Below, one piece after another: positions 1-12,700 of a stretch of DNA of 64,000 nucleotides; position 1 is the first letter of the stretch, and each line of letters starts with the position of its first letter. Origin of the DNA: Symbiodinium natans (taxonomy: Eukaryota; Sar; Dinophyceae; Suessiales; Symbiodiniaceae). The notes under the pieces were generated by a model that was not told the origin of the DNA, did not search any database, and saw only the letters and a program-made list of their open reading frames with translations. Both the position numbers and the translations under genes were made by a program. The stretch spans positions 310,001 through 374,000 of the forward strand of contig CAJNDS010002386.1 of assembly GCA_905221605.1 (NCBI GenBank). The letters are read 5' to 3'.

Positions 1-3000
1 TGAGGCCAAGGCTGAGGCCAAGGCTAACCTGTAGCCGCCAAGGTGCATTAGCTCTTGCATGAGCTTTTTGCATTTTGCAGATTGACCCCTGTGAAGCTGT
101 GAAGGCTACTCAAGATGAGACGCAAGGAGGCCGAGATGTGCAATGTTTGGCAGTCGCGCTTTGTCGCGCTTCCAAGTTCGCCGAAAGGTTGCATGCTGGC
201 TTTTCCTCATGCCCAGCGAAGCACCACTTGCGCTGCAGTTCATTCTTGGACTTTGCTCTTGCTTCGGCTTCTTTTGCAGGCGATCGCTTGAGCCCAGCGT
301 CACAGAAGCCCGACACCAAAGTGCTCAAATGAAGTGCAACAAACCTGTGTGCCGGGTGCGCCCAGTGGCACCGAAGCAGTTCTCTTGCAAAGTCTGTCAG
401 CGCTGAGGCAATCCTCTGCAATGCCCTCGGCAAGGTCACAGGCTCGCCCCACAAGTTCGAGCCGACGGAATGCGGGTTGCCTTTTGAACTCCCATACGTC
501 TAAACATCTGATGCCTCCAAGCACAGCCTCTGCACAGAGGCATCCTCGGAGGTCGAGGCTGGTTACTTTGTTTTTTGAGGGCGGGAGTGAGTGCAAGGGG
601 CGCAGGTGCAGAGTTGCAGGTGCAGAGTTGCAGTTGAGCTTCTCGGCTGGTGAGACTCAGGAGGAATGCGTGCTGCTCCGTGCGAAGAGCGACTCGGTTT
701 CGTTATGTATCTGTACCGAGCGAAAAAGCTCCAAAGCTGCCTGTAGGCGAGGACGTCCAGGCTCATTTCTATGATCACAACCTGACCCCCCAGTCCCCAG
801 TCCCAATGAGCTTGGGAGCTGGTGCCCGGCTGCTTCTGTTGCGCAGCCAACATAAGGCCAGAAGCTTCAGCAGCGAATCGCTGGTCTTGAGGTGCAAGCT
901 CGATACAGTAGTCGCAGCACGTCGTTTGTTGCATTTTCCTTGCAGTAAACACCATCTCCGTCTCCAGAACTCTCCAGCTACCTCCTTTCCTCCCAACCCG
1001 TTCATACTTTCATACCAATCCATCTCCATCTCCCCAAATATCCCTGAGTCGATTCATAAAGCAGGAAATGGTATAGGCTGTCTCCAGGAGATCAGCGAGC
1101 GCCGTGAGAAGCAAATGAAGAAGCTCTTGAAGCAGAGCCCTTGGAGCGCACCCGGAAATCGATGCTGAGATGCTCAGGATGAGAGCAGACTCTAAGACTC
1201 TAAGGCGCCTCGACGGAGCCATGCAGATGCTGGATGCCTTACAGGACTTCTGCAGAGTCTTTCTAGCGCTCCAGCAGATAGCAGTACCATTTTGCCTCTC
1301 ATTGCTCACGTGTGCTCACATGTGCTCGCACGTGCTCGCAACGTCGCAGTGCTTGCCAAAACTATTCTTGAATAGTTGCTTTTTGGGGCAGCAACATTGC
1401 AGGACATGTGTGGGCAACAGCGCAAGGTGCGCGGCCTGTGAAATTTTTCGTCAACTGCACTCAGGCACTTTCAGGGCCCTCCCTTGACGATGCCAAGGCT
1501 AAGGTGTTGCAGCCCTCAATGCTGCTGGTAAGGCTATGAAAGGCTCTTGCCCGAACTGAAGCCCTTTTCAAGCGTGGGACCGGACGTCCTGTAGTCCTAG
1601 ACGGCCCTTGGATGGTTCCTCATTAGATGCCTTTAGTTTCAGGTTCGGAGTAGACTGTTTATGTTTCTTGTGCCGGAGCTGCTTACATAGAAGTAGGCTT
1701 GAGAGTGTTGAAGTGAAACGAGGAAAGCAGTTCCAAGCGCTCAGGTGATTTCGGCGCAGCAGATCGCCATCTTAGCATTGAAGGACGAAGGTGCGGTGGA
1801 TGAGGCCTGTATTTTAGCCTGCATTTGTTGAGAATCACCGATCTCCTGAGTTGCTTCATCCCAGCAAGGATGCTTATTTCGGGCTTGCAAGGCTGAGGCT
1901 GAAGAGGAGGAGGACGAAGATGACGAGGACGAGGTTGAAGAAGCTGAGGAGGAACAGGCTGAGGTTCCCTGAGTTCCCTGAATTCCCTGAATTCCCTGAG
2001 TACATCTGCTTGGTGTTGCTGACGCTAATCCCTAGCAGCGGAAAAGAGTCGGTGACAAAGTCACTGCTGGATGCAAAGCTGATTCGAGGTTCCCTTGGGG
2101 GCCGGCGCGCGGCCCATGCAGCCCTTCGATCCTGAGGCTGTGCCACGCATCTGCTCGTGCCGTCTTTCTCGTGGCGTCTCGCGCCACCGTTCCGTGCGCT
2201 GGGACAAGCAGACCGGCGAGAGCGAGACAAGCTTGAAATCCTGAAAAGTCATTGGCTTCCTGAGCTGCCTGTTCTGCGCGCTGAATCTTGAATCTAAGAG
2301 AGCTGCTAGGCTCCGGGCAGTCAGCAGCAGATCATGGCCTTGTTGAAACAGGTGCCTTGGTTCTTGTCACCCCGGCAATATGGATTGTGTATGTATGTTC
2401 GTGTATGTCGCTTTTCTTGCCGGAGCAGGTCGCTTTGCAATCTGGCGATGTCACGCGAAGTCAGTACGGTTGGGCCTGTCAGGCTGATCAGATGGAGCGT
2501 GCGCTGCGGCAGATTGAGGCACGACCTGTGAGGATTGGATGCTGAATGAGGCTGCACAATGTCTGCCAGCGAGCTGGACCGGTTGCCCCGCTCCAGTTTG
2601 CGCGTCTGGTGGGAAAGGCAATGGAGAGCGCTGGCCTCCTGAACGAGGACTTTATGCAGGCAAGTTTCTGGTCTTGGGGCAAGGCTTGTTTTTTTTAATG
2701 TCTCGCTTCTGTCGTAAAGGCGGGCTTGAGGTGGCTGGGGGTATTTGGGCTGTGCTGTGTTGTGTTACAAGGCTTCAAAGGTCCGCAAAGGGACAAACAC
2801 AGCTTGCTACGCGTTTCTTTTCAGTTCTTCCCCACTCGGGGGCGTGGGGTTGTCAGGGGCTCAGGTCTCCGAATCCTGCGGAGAGTCCGGCGATTACCCA
2901 GGAGTGCTCACCCCCAGAGAATCCTCACAATTCCGCCGAGTATCATCGAGTATCCCTGGAGTGACCACTGGAGTGCCCACCATAGAATCACCGAGTACCT

Positions 3001-4122
3001 CTGGAATGCCCACCCCCAGAGAATCTCGCCGAGTATCTTGGGAGTGCTCAAACTTAGACAAACAATCCTGCAGTGAATCCTGCCGAGTATCCCTGGAGTG
3101 CCCGCCCGCAGAGAATCCCCACAATGTCCACCCCAAGTTCAAGAGAGCTTGAAGTGCTGTGTCCAGACATGAAATACAAGTAGCAACCGCGACAGAATCC
3201 TGCCACGAAGTATCCTTGTCTCACAAATTTCTTGCCCGAGACTGCTCCACATGGGTTAGGGTTAACGACTAGTGGCTCAATCCGAGGCTTGCGTTCGATG
3301 GAGATAGTTGAAGTTAGTTCTGAAGCGGGCTTCTTGGGTGCCCCAGCGATCCCCCAATAGGGTCCGTTGGTGTATAGGGGGTCGTAAAGGCAGTCCTAGG
3401 GACCTCCTACTTTTGGACAAAAGCCTTGGCAGGGAGTTCTCTAGCGAGGGGATGAACGGAAGGAAGGCAAAACTCCCCCATGATACTCGGCCAGAGCAGA
3501 GGCGAACTCCAGCTGGTTCAGTCCTACTTCTCTCTTTGAAGCCCCCCTCTTTTACATTAAACGGAGTCCCCTTCGGGCTCCCCCCAACCAATCATGTCTG
3601 CAGCGCAGGATGGACAGGGCGCCGAGGAAGGTGCCCTCTTCAAACACCGGACCTCTCAGACATGTGTGAACAGTGCGCTGGTTTTCTGTTTCTTGATTCC
3701 TTCCTTCAATTCTTCCTTTGCTTCTCCACTTCTATTATCCACTACCTGTGTAGTTCCGTTGCATCCGAAAGCATCGCCTCGCCAAGTACTACGGCCCTTG
3801 AGACCCGCCATGTCTTGCAGGTGAGTCTGTGGAGGACGCCAAAGAAATCTTGTCGTTTCGGAGAGAAGGGTCGAGCAGTCTTTGGTGGTATGTGTCTATC
3901 GTTCTCGGTTTGACACGATGCTCGTTGAGGAAATTCTCAGCCGCTTCAACACCTTGGAAAAGGACCCCGTGTCTTTCAACGACCCTCGTGCAGCTTGAGC
4001 TTTACTGTACATAATTCTCTGCGCTTGGCGGTGTTCCTGCTCGTGCACTGGCAAGACAGGAGAAGGCCAAGTTTGAGGAGATGGTAAGGCAGGCTCAAAA
4101 CGGGAGGCCGCCCACGTCGTGA
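1..4122 (+). CDS. Multi-exon gene for acidic, coiled-coil protein (5' end outside window), function unknown
   Basis: I do not recognise this protein. Coding exons are visible through composition and splice signals. The first bases read EAKAEAKA. Exon 1745-1790 reads VISAQQIAILALKDE. Exon 1892-1963 is 24 codons of almost only E, D, A and K. Exon from 2429 starts VALQSGDVTRSQYGW, and exon 2570-2659 reads RAGPVAPLQFARLVGKAMES onward. The end is the best resolved part: an exon around 3890-3992 (VEEILSRFNTLEKDPVSF) is joined in phase across a 67-bp GC-AG intron (3993-4059) to 4060-4122, which ends NGRPPTS and TGA. All acceptors except that of the 2570 exon are AG|G. Lys/Glu-rich helices suggest a structural or scaffolding coiled coil. 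Whether all exons from 1 to 4122 belong to one gene is inferred from same strand and style; the last two are secure together. Confidence 0.55.
1965..2000. repeat. Four tandem copies of TTCCCTGAR
   Basis: Exactly four 9-bp units (TTCCCTGAG, TTCCCTGAA, TTCCCTGAA, TTCCCTGAG) follow the acidic exon, starting two bases into the presumed intron. The first GT of the intron overlaps the array. Confidence 0.9.
2868..3130. repeat. Degenerate minisatellite, units of roughly 40 bp, intronic
   Basis: The words GAATCCTGCCGAGTATC, CCTGGAGTGCCCAC and CCCAGAGAATC recur about six times with substitutions and length changes. Any ORF crossing it is a by-product of the repeat. Confidence 0.8.
3277..3593. other. 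Stretch open on both strands, possible old mobile sequence
   Basis: About 105 codons are open on the minus strand and about 95 on the plus strand over the same bases. Neither translation resembles a family I know, both are basic and low in structure, and no AG|G acceptors frame it. It lies in a presumed intron of the gene ending at 4122. It may be a dispersed repeat. Confidence 0.3.
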
Positions 4123-4249
4123 GACTCTAGCGGATTCTTGCGGCTTCTAGTGCGTTTCCGTGACATGCTATAGATGTGCATGCGAGTCGGTGCCGCACAT
4201 CCCAAGCCGATCGCAAGAGTTCCCCCATCCTCGCACTCCTTGCTGTCAG

Positions 4250-4531
4250 GTCAGCCCATTGAGCGTGTGAGGGACATCAATAATCATCGCAATGATCTCA
4301 TGCCAGCATGTCCCAACAAAAGGACATGTGGGAGAGCGGTCTGAGGAAAAACAGAGGGATTAGTTGGTTTTTTGCGAGATGCCCCTGGCAGAGTTCATTG
4401 CAAGCAGCACGAACGCACAAGCACAAGAGAAGAGTACGCTGCGCCGATTGGACTCGCAACGGCTCTCACAAAATATACGCCATTTGCAGAAAGTTGCTCT
4501 AGCCAGCTGCAGAAGCAGATCATCTAAGTAG
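4250..4531 (+). CDS. Two exons of an unknown gene, helical
   Basis: Exon 4250-4305 begins at an AG|G acceptor (TGCTGTCAG|G), reads QPIERVRDINNHRNDLMP and stops at a GC donor. A second stretch, 4379-4531, follows TTTTTTGCGAG and reads MPLAEFIASSTNAQAQEK and then an amphipathic helix, ending in TAG. The composition is clearly coding but I recognise no domain. It lies 128 bp after the stop of the previous gene on the same strand, the spacing expected in a tandem dinoflagellate array. The linkage of the two exons is inferred. Confidence 0.45.
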
Positions 4532-5083
4532 ATATCAGCCCTCGCATGCATTCACCAAGGTTAGTGGCATGTGGCATTTTCCAACCCCTGCGCAAATTGC
4601 TTGACGGGCTTCGCTGTGCTGGTAGCTATCCACCGTCAGCCATGTTGGCGCTCACGATTTCCCCGGAGGCCTTAGGCAAGGAAATGCAGCAATACAGCAC
4701 GAAGACACTTTCACACTGCGCATGTTGCGACAGGCTTCAATCGATCTGCAATCTTAGTCTAACTACACACTGTGACTGATCAGATGGCTTTCACATGTCG
4801 GTGGCTTTTGAAGGCTGCACGCGCTGCACCCCGTCGATGCAGCTGCACGCGCTGCACTTGCAGTCAGTGCCGTCGCTGGCGTCTCAGTCCCAGCGCTTGG
4901 ACGCCTCCGCCGGCTTAAGCACATTGCCCCCGACGCCGGAAAGGCCAATCGGCCAATCTCAGGGTCTGGGTGGGGGAGTGGCCTATGACATCCTGCGACT
5001 AATGAGCTAAGCCCGAAGCTTGTTGCAGGCTGAGGCCGCCTGCTTCTCAGTTCGCTGTCTCAGCTTGGCGCGGAGGCTCAGCC

Positions 5084-5278
5084 ATGGATCAGTTGCCTTC
5101 AGTGTCCACCACACCAGTCATCTTTGGCTCTCAAAGCTTGCGAACATTTGCGAACCGTATGCAAGCTTGATGGCTGGCCAAGGCTCGCGGTCTTCGGGGC
5201 ACTTTATCAACGCACACGTCCACTGCGGCGACGACACCTGCTGGAGGTGGGCAGAGCAACATCACCGACAAAAGCTGA
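5084..5278 (+). CDS. Possible ORF start with one in-frame TGA
   Basis: An ATG in good context (CAGCCATGG) opens MDQLPSVSTTPVIFGSQSLR and then meets TGA at 5168-5170. The same frame continues with Ser/Thr/Ala-rich sequence to TGA at 5276, where GACAAA|GC also offers a GC donor. Only 18 bp around the first TGA would have to be removed, too short for a normal intron. It may be a pseudogene, a recoded codon or a wrong frame choice. No homology is recognised. Confidence 0.3.
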
Positions 5279-6137
5279 CATTCTTGTGGCTTGATGTGGC
5301 TTGCAGTTGCGGCTCGCTCCCGCGGCTCCCTCGCAGTTGTGGTGGAGCGGTTGTTTTAATCTGCCACAAGACGTTCTTCTACCCCCATGATCCATCGGCC
5401 ACGCTGCGTGCACACACACACACACAGCTTATCAGCAGCTACTGGTTGGATTCACGATGCACGTAGCACGTCTATCGGAGCCCCGATCGAGCTGGCTTCC
5501 TTTTTGTCCCAACAGCAAGCTCAAAGCGAGCGCATGTCGTGTCAATGTGGAAAATGCAGAACTCGTGTAGGCATCGGTCCAACACGTGGTCTTCGTCGGT
5601 CGGAAGATTGCTGACGGCAGGCCTTCAAGGTCGACAGCGCAAGCTCCGATTCAGGCAGGGGATTTCCAGCCAGATTGGGCTCTAAAGTAACTTACTCGTA
5701 GTGTCGTTCGACATGTGTGCATGCAAGAGTTACAACTTAAACTTAAAGCGCCTTTGTTCGAGCCTCATGCGTAAGAGTAGTGGAAGAGTGACTTTGGCTT
5801 CGAAGCATGAAGCAATCGGAGATGCATGGCATTGCATACATGGCACACTGAACAGCACTGGTGGACAGAACCGTAGCTTCTTGAGAGTGCCATACATAGA
5901 TCCTCGATATTGTGTGTACCAGGCAACCACATGCTTCCGGGCTCCTCAGCCAAATCTCCTCTTGTCAGATGCTGCAGTTCTTCTGGGCGAAATCCTTGGC
6001 GTGCTGCGGAAAGCGAAACGACCCCTTCAGTCACCTGCACGCAGTAAATTGGCATGAAAGAATCGTATGGCACACTATGGCACCATACTAGTAGAGGGAT
6101 AAACTACGAACTTATGACTACTTCAGACTCTAGGCCT

Positions 6138-6138
<1 letters not shown>
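5265..6138 (+). other. Stretch without a supported gene
   Basis: It contains a short CA run at 5411-5426, a cysteine-containing open stretch around 5519-5612 (reads CQCGKCR) and an open frame 5701-6057 with no recognisable domain. Nothing here is supported as a complete gene. Confidence 0.4.
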
Positions 6139-6178
<40 letters not shown>

Positions 6179-6236
6179 CGTGCGTGCGCGCGCGCGGGTG
6201 TGTGTGTGTGTGTGTATGTATGTGTGTGTGTGTGTT
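6139..6236. repeat. (GT)n microsatellite with GC interruptions
   Basis: About 95 bp of GT/TG repeats, interrupted by GTGCGTGCGCGCGCG and TATGTATG. Cys/Val-rich ORFs across it are repeat translations. Confidence 0.98.
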
Positions 6237-6324
6237 TGAACCTAGAAGGCATTGTTGGCATGATTTTGGGGATTCAGTTGCTTGGATCTGGTCATTTTGT
6301 TTGCTTGCGGTTCTTGGCGCGCCG

Positions 6325-6429
6325 AGTCTGACGGAGCTCGGGTCCGCCGTGGAATGGAGTGTGGAGCGCCGGCAGAGGCACGGCCGCTTCGCCTCCTTCG
6401 TCCGGAGACGCGCCGCCAGCACTCTTAAG
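6325..6429 (+). CDS. Coding exon, unknown; possibly 5' part of the DNMT2-like gene
   Basis: It reads LTELGSAVEWSVERRQRHGR and continues basic and helical to a GC donor (CTTAAG|GC) at 6430. The composition is strongly coding. It precedes the methyltransferase motif-I exon on the same strand by about 330 bp, so it could encode an N-terminal extension of that protein or belong to another gene. No domain is recognised. Confidence 0.4.
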
Positions 6430-6760
6430 GCAAAATTTCAAAACAAACCCGCAGAGCCCGCATTTTTGCCCGGTGTGGAAGATCTGAGTGAATCCGCATG
6501 TTGCCAAGCTGAGGACAGCGGGAGCTTTGGGTGCCACTCAGAGTGAACAGAGCTTGTGCCCGTGCGTCTTTAGCTGCAAGCGCTTGAAAACGCTTTAGGT
6601 CTGGGGGCGTGGTTGGTGAGGCCAAGCTACGATCCTTGGGAAGAAGATCAGATGATGCGCGCCTAAAGTACAAAATATAGTCGAAAAAACACACACACAC
6701 ACAGAGACATGTCTTCAATTAGAAGATGTCTCCAGGTATCTCCAGGTGCCGTTTCTCCAG

Positions 6761-9700
6761 CTTAGGCGCCTGGCCGAGTGGCTGCCAAGCCCGGCCGTTG
6801 ACCGAGCTTCGGGCCCGGGTCTAAGATGTGCTCGTGAAGAAAGCGAGAACACGCGCGAGCGTGTGGTCAGCGAGCACATCCGCACATCCTCCGAGGTAGT
6901 GGAGCTTTTTTCAGGCATTGGAGGTGAGGGCTGAAAAGACTAGCCACGCTGCCGTTGGATGGGTCCCATATGTCCCATGACTGACCAATCTGACCTCAAA
7001 CCCATTGCCGCTTTGCCGTGATGCCAATGCGCCGCTGCAGGATTCCGAGCTGCATTCCACCGCGCATGTGCCATGGCAGGAGCTGGGTTTCCAAGCTCAG
7101 CATCAATCATGCAGACGATTGCAGAAGGGATCATCATAAGGGCATTCAGAGGCCTTGGCGAAGATGGCGCAAAAGCTCACGCACAGAACCTGTGTGAAAT
7201 TTGAGGGTCTGAGCTCTCCGGGCTGGATTAGGCGTCGTTGGCGTGCGTCGTTAACCCCTGCAAGCGCGAAACGCCGTTGAAGCTTGCCCTTGTAGGCTTG
7301 AGGCTTTTCGAGGTTTGAAAATGACGTTGTTGCCAAAATTGGTCTTTTGCTGTGAGTTGTCTATATACAAAGTGCTTTGATAGTTGAGGGTCTGCAAAAA
7401 GTTCTCGATTGACCCCGACACACCTCAACAACGCTTCTGTATCTTCTGTGCAGCTCTCGAGATCGAAGCGCAATTCTCGCGAAGTAGGTAGCGCACAGTG
7501 CGTGGTCTTAAGATGTCTTAAGACAGTGTCTTCGGGAAAAGGGCCAGGACGATCCCGAGACGTTCCGTACAGAGTCCCGGAGTCCCGGAAACAATTTGAA
7601 GAACGCAATCTGGCCCTGGGCCATCTTGGCCCCATTCGTCAGGATTCCCCGTGGATGTTGGCGCACCGAAAGAATGGATCAACTTTGAGGCCTCGAAGCT
7701 GGCAAATGAGGCCTCCAGTGCACCAACCTGAGCAGTACTAATCACTATGCCTCCCGGGATGCTATCCCCACGTCATGCGCAAAGTTGTGGGTCTGTGCTT
7801 CTGAGTTGTGCGTGGCTGGGGAGGTCTACAGCAGCAATTTCGGAGTACCATATGCTCCTTTGCTGCCAAAAGATGTTCGTCGACTTCAGCCTAGCGAGGT
7901 GCGATCTGGAGAACTGACCGCTGAAGATCTGAATCCTTCATTTCAAGACACATTGAATCCGTAGCTCTGACGGATTCTGACGGGAGGTAGACTTCGCTGA
8001 TCTTTGGATTCTGTCTCCGCGGCACAGCTGCATGCCATGAAAGGTGCCCGTCATCAGTGAAAGGTGGCGGCTTTTCTCCTTTTCCGTGACATCTGTGCAT
8101 ATCTTTGCTGCTTCGGACTCTGCTTACATGCTTGCATCCAGTTTCAGGCCTTGCCAACCTTACACGCGCCTGGGCCGCCGCGCAGACTTGAAAGATCGAC
8201 GGGCGCTGCCTCTGCAGCACCTGGCATCGTTCGGCCCCGAGGCTCTGCCAAGAGCAAAGAGAACAGATCCCAGCCTAGCTCATTGTATTCATTGTGAATT
8301 TATTGTCATATATGCGAAACAAGGTTTAAAAACAAGCATGTGTATACACGTGTAGTCATGTGTATGCATGTCCTTTATCCTGCAGCAGCACATGCACTGC
8401 ACGCGGCCTGAGGCTCCTGACACAGCTTGAACAGCCACCTCAGGCCGGCATGAGAACCCCAAGCAAGACGGCATCGTACTCTACCGCACACTCCTCGAGC
8501 CAGGCAATCCTGCTGGAGAACGTGGTGGGTGCGGCACTGAGCCTTTAAAGGGCCTTTGGATTCCAGGTACAGCCTGCCGTCGGGATCCGTTGGGTTCAGC
8601 GGATTCCTTCAGCTGACCAGAATGCAACCTCAGTGGCAATCAACGCCTTGCGGGGCTGCATACATGGGCTTGAAGATCTGCAAATAGTTTCTTGTGGCCT
8701 TTCTCGCCAGAGAATCGAGTGAACCCAACGTTGTCAACAGCAAACTGCAGGCTTCGAAGCGTCAGAATCCTTCAGCATGATCACGCAGGTTGGTGCACCT
8801 GCAGCGCCTCATCATGAGCTGCTTGAGGGGCAGTGAGTACGGACAAGTGACTATGAGCATGCTAGGCAGGCGTCTCCTTATCACAAGCACCTTTCCAGTT
8901 GCGAGGCCTTGCTGAAGGCCCACTTCGAGGTTCGTGTGTTTCAGTTGAGCCCACTACAGCTGGGCAGCTTCGACAGAAGCTTCATGGCCAGCCCACGGGT
9001 TTCTGCGCATTTAAGCTGTGATGGTTTGTCAACCACAGATATTTTCAGAGAGAATCTCACAGCAGCTGAGGGTGTCAGATTTCTCAGATCCTCAGGTATC
9101 CCGAACCGGCGGCCACGAATTTACCTCCTGGCACGGCAGTCTGAGGAGCCCAAGGTGCAAGCACTGGAGGAGGACTCAGAACCTTCTTCTTAGATGTGCT
9201 TAGATGTGCTTTGATGTACTGAGAAAACCACCTCAACATCCCACGTCCCTGCATGCTGGAAGGCCGCGTCCTTTCCTGCACGTTGCATTGTCAGAACAGT
9301 TTGCAGTTTGCATCATGACTCAGTGTGCTGTTTACTTCAGGCGCGGTGAGCGTGGCATTTGCACGCATTTGCACAAAGAGCCTTGCTCCTGAGCTATCTG
9401 GTGGTGAATGACGGTGAGTTGTTGCGGCCTCTGATTTACCTGTGGGCCGGTAACCCGTTTCTCGAGCGAACTGTATATCCTTAACCCTAACACTGACCAA
9501 ACACCGACAGCCGCCAAACATGACTAATCGCCGTTCTTCGCACGGCGAAAGTTAGAATAGGGTTGCCAGACATTGACCCGCAACTCCACCAAGTTTTTTT
9601 GACATAGACAAAATGATGTCAACGCAGAAGCCTGCAGGTCCATACACCTGAGCCTGCCGAAGCGCCTGCATTCCTTCCAAAAAAAGCAAAGAAGTCTTGT

Positions 9701-12700
9701 TGGCGCTTAACTGGCGCAGTGATTACTGTAGGTGCATTGCTCCCTGCAGAGTCAGATTTTCCTTCCACACGGACACACCATCCCGAGCCGTTGTTGGGCT
9801 TTTCTGGGTGGGTGGACAGCGTGAGGACTTTCCAGGCGCAGCAACTTTTCGAAGGGCATCACGGCCATTGGCGGAGTATTTGCAGCGAGATGAGGAGAAA
9901 TTCTGGGAACCTTCCGCAGGGCATCTCATCAATTGAGCAGCGAATTGACCTGCAATGTGCTCCAACACGAGACTCTCCTGGTTGGTGAGATACTGGTGAC
10001 CTAATTTCTGCATCGGCTGGTTACTGTAGGAGCTAAACTATTGTGTCATGCGCAACAAAATTAGCAAAACTTGGGGCCCCGCAATCCCGTCAGCAGATGC
10101 TGGATAAAGATGCGTCTCTGACATTCATATCCTCCGGTGAGGACCTGGATCCAGCCACGTGTTCTGTTCCGCTCCGGATGCTTGAGCTTCTGGAATCTCG
10201 AAGCCAGCGCTGGGAGGCTCGGGCCTTATAGCTGCCCACCGTGTGAGTTGCACTGACTGCCCAAGTGGCGCTACACTCGAAGAAGCATGCCGCTGCTCAG
10301 GGCTGTTTGTTGCATCGGTGATAGGAAAATATAGGAAATTAATGATCAGGAAGCGCTAGATGTCTAGGCCGCTTAGGGTCCATCGTCAGGTGTGAACTTC
10401 GAGACCCAACTCCGAACCCTACGTAGTCGGGAAACCCTAGCAGAAACAGTGCAAATTAGCATTGCAGGCAGGGAAAGGGTTAAACCCAACCCCTTGCATC
10501 CCTTGCAGACACCGAATGAGTGGAAGTATGAGAAGGTATCGTATGGGACGGTATCGACCGAGGTGCTAAGTGATGCAGTCTTCACCCTCAAGATGAGTCC
10601 CGCCTGCCTTGCTTTTCCCTTCCCTTGTGCAAAGTCTGCAAGACTTTTGCTGCTGAACTGTTCGACGACCCTTCACGATCGAACCAATCGTCCTCCCCCA
10701 CGCCCTCCCCTTCCCCCCCTTGTCCACGCCTCCCCCGCGCCCTTAAAGCATCATTTTGCGGCATGTTTTTTCGTGTTCCGCATGTTGCTGCTCCTCAGCG
10801 CTCTAGGTGGTGACTCCAAAGAGTACGAGCTCATCCACGTTCACAGCAGGCCAATGAAAGCACCGCAAACGCAAACACTAGATGAATGAGACTTCCAAAT
10901 TAGCAGAACCCCAATCACTGAACTCTTTATTTGAAGTAGGATGGCTCAGCATTTAGTGCGAGTAGTCTTCTGGGGATGTTAATAAAATTAGTGACAGTAG
11001 TCCGGCAACAGAAGCTCAATTGACATCCCACCTTATTCGGCATCTTTCTGATTCTTGTTTAGTGTGGCATTGTTCATGTCAGCAATGTGTATTTTCAGGG
11101 TAAAAATCGCCGTTCTCTTACACTCTTGATTCACTAAGATTCGGTTAGCGTTGTAACTAAGTTACAGTGGCATTGGCACGAGCTTATGGAGCATCAGCTA
11201 GTTTTGCCGGGTACTATGAGTCAGGACAGCACTTGCAAAAACAACAAAGCTTGGCAACCTTTCCTGCTGTTTCGATGAGATTTCAATCGAACTTGCTATG
11301 AGCAAGTTTTCAGCTGACAAGCCTCCAATTGAGTTGTATGAGGAGGCCAGTAGGCTTTTGCGGTTGTAACAGATGCCAGCTGAAGATGAATGTTCACATG
11401 CAGCTATCATTTTTCATGACAGGTATTGGCCGCAGGGTCATGGGTAATCCATGTAACGTTGAGTTGCAATTCCAGTTAATAGCATTCGAATATCTGCTTT
11501 GGAAAGCTATCTGGACCTTATACGAGGAGTGCGCCATGGATGCGATGTCAGAAGGGGTTGTGATTTTCTCGTTTAGAATCCGAATTTGTATGTATAATCT
11601 CTATATATGTATACAATATATGTATCTAGTTTTTTTCTGCGAATTTTTGAGAACGTCTACTGTAGCGGTTGGAATGGATGCGTGGTGGAAGCCGAGGTAG
11701 CCACCAACATGACCCTAAGAAGTGGGACCCCCAACAGAGCCTGTGGTTTGTCCACGCTTGGCAAGACGGTAGGGTCAAACTTTGGTCAATCTGTGCTTTC
11801 CAAGTCCCTGCCTTTAGTGGGAAGTACAGTGCTCGATCGCTAAGACTTCGTCATTGCGTGAGCACGCAGTGACAATGCAGGCTACACCACTACTTGCTTT
11901 GAAGCTTATCGATTCGGACCTCTTCTGGCAAAAGATGAAGGCAGGGAGGCTTGGAGTCTTGTGGAGTACTTCGGGTAAAGCGGCTCTGCTGGAAGGTGGT
12001 GGTGAATACGACGAATGCGACGAGTGTCGTCCAGTCATGCTTCCTGGTGGCCGCGTGAAGCGTCTGGTGATGCCTGGCGAGGCCGTGAGGCCACCAGGGT
12101 TGGCCGCAAGTTTGTCCGCTTTTGTCGTCCTCTATGTTAAAGATGCCGGCTGCTGCTGACGATGGTGACGACGAACCACATCGCCGATGCGTGACAAGAC
12201 ACAGAAGAGTTGACAAGAGAAATCGGTCGGGAGAGGTCCAGGGAAAGTTCGACAGAATGATCAGACGATCTTACAGAGGAAGACAGTGAGAGTGTGAGAG
12301 CTATCATGATACACACACACACACATATCCATAAATGTTTGCTCACATCCCCGCCATGACATACCGGCCAGGCGATAGGTAGCGAAAAAACACATTGTTT
12401 ACATATGTGTCATGTCTTTGGGCTACTGTAGACTGTAGACTGTAGACAGAGCCTCAACATTCGCTCACGGCTTGCGGATGTGAAGGTCTTGGGGGGGGGT
12501 GGGTTGGGGGGTGGGGGGGGCGGTTATATATGTATATAGTCGCGCCCCATCATGTCATAGAAGTTGCCAAGGCATCAACCCACTTGAGCCGCGCAGCAAG
12601 CCATGCTGTGATGATCATGGATACCGATGATGATGAGACTCTGAGATTCCGGGTTGGTGATGTGAAGTAGCTGTTAAGTTATGCAGCCATTGCAGGATAC

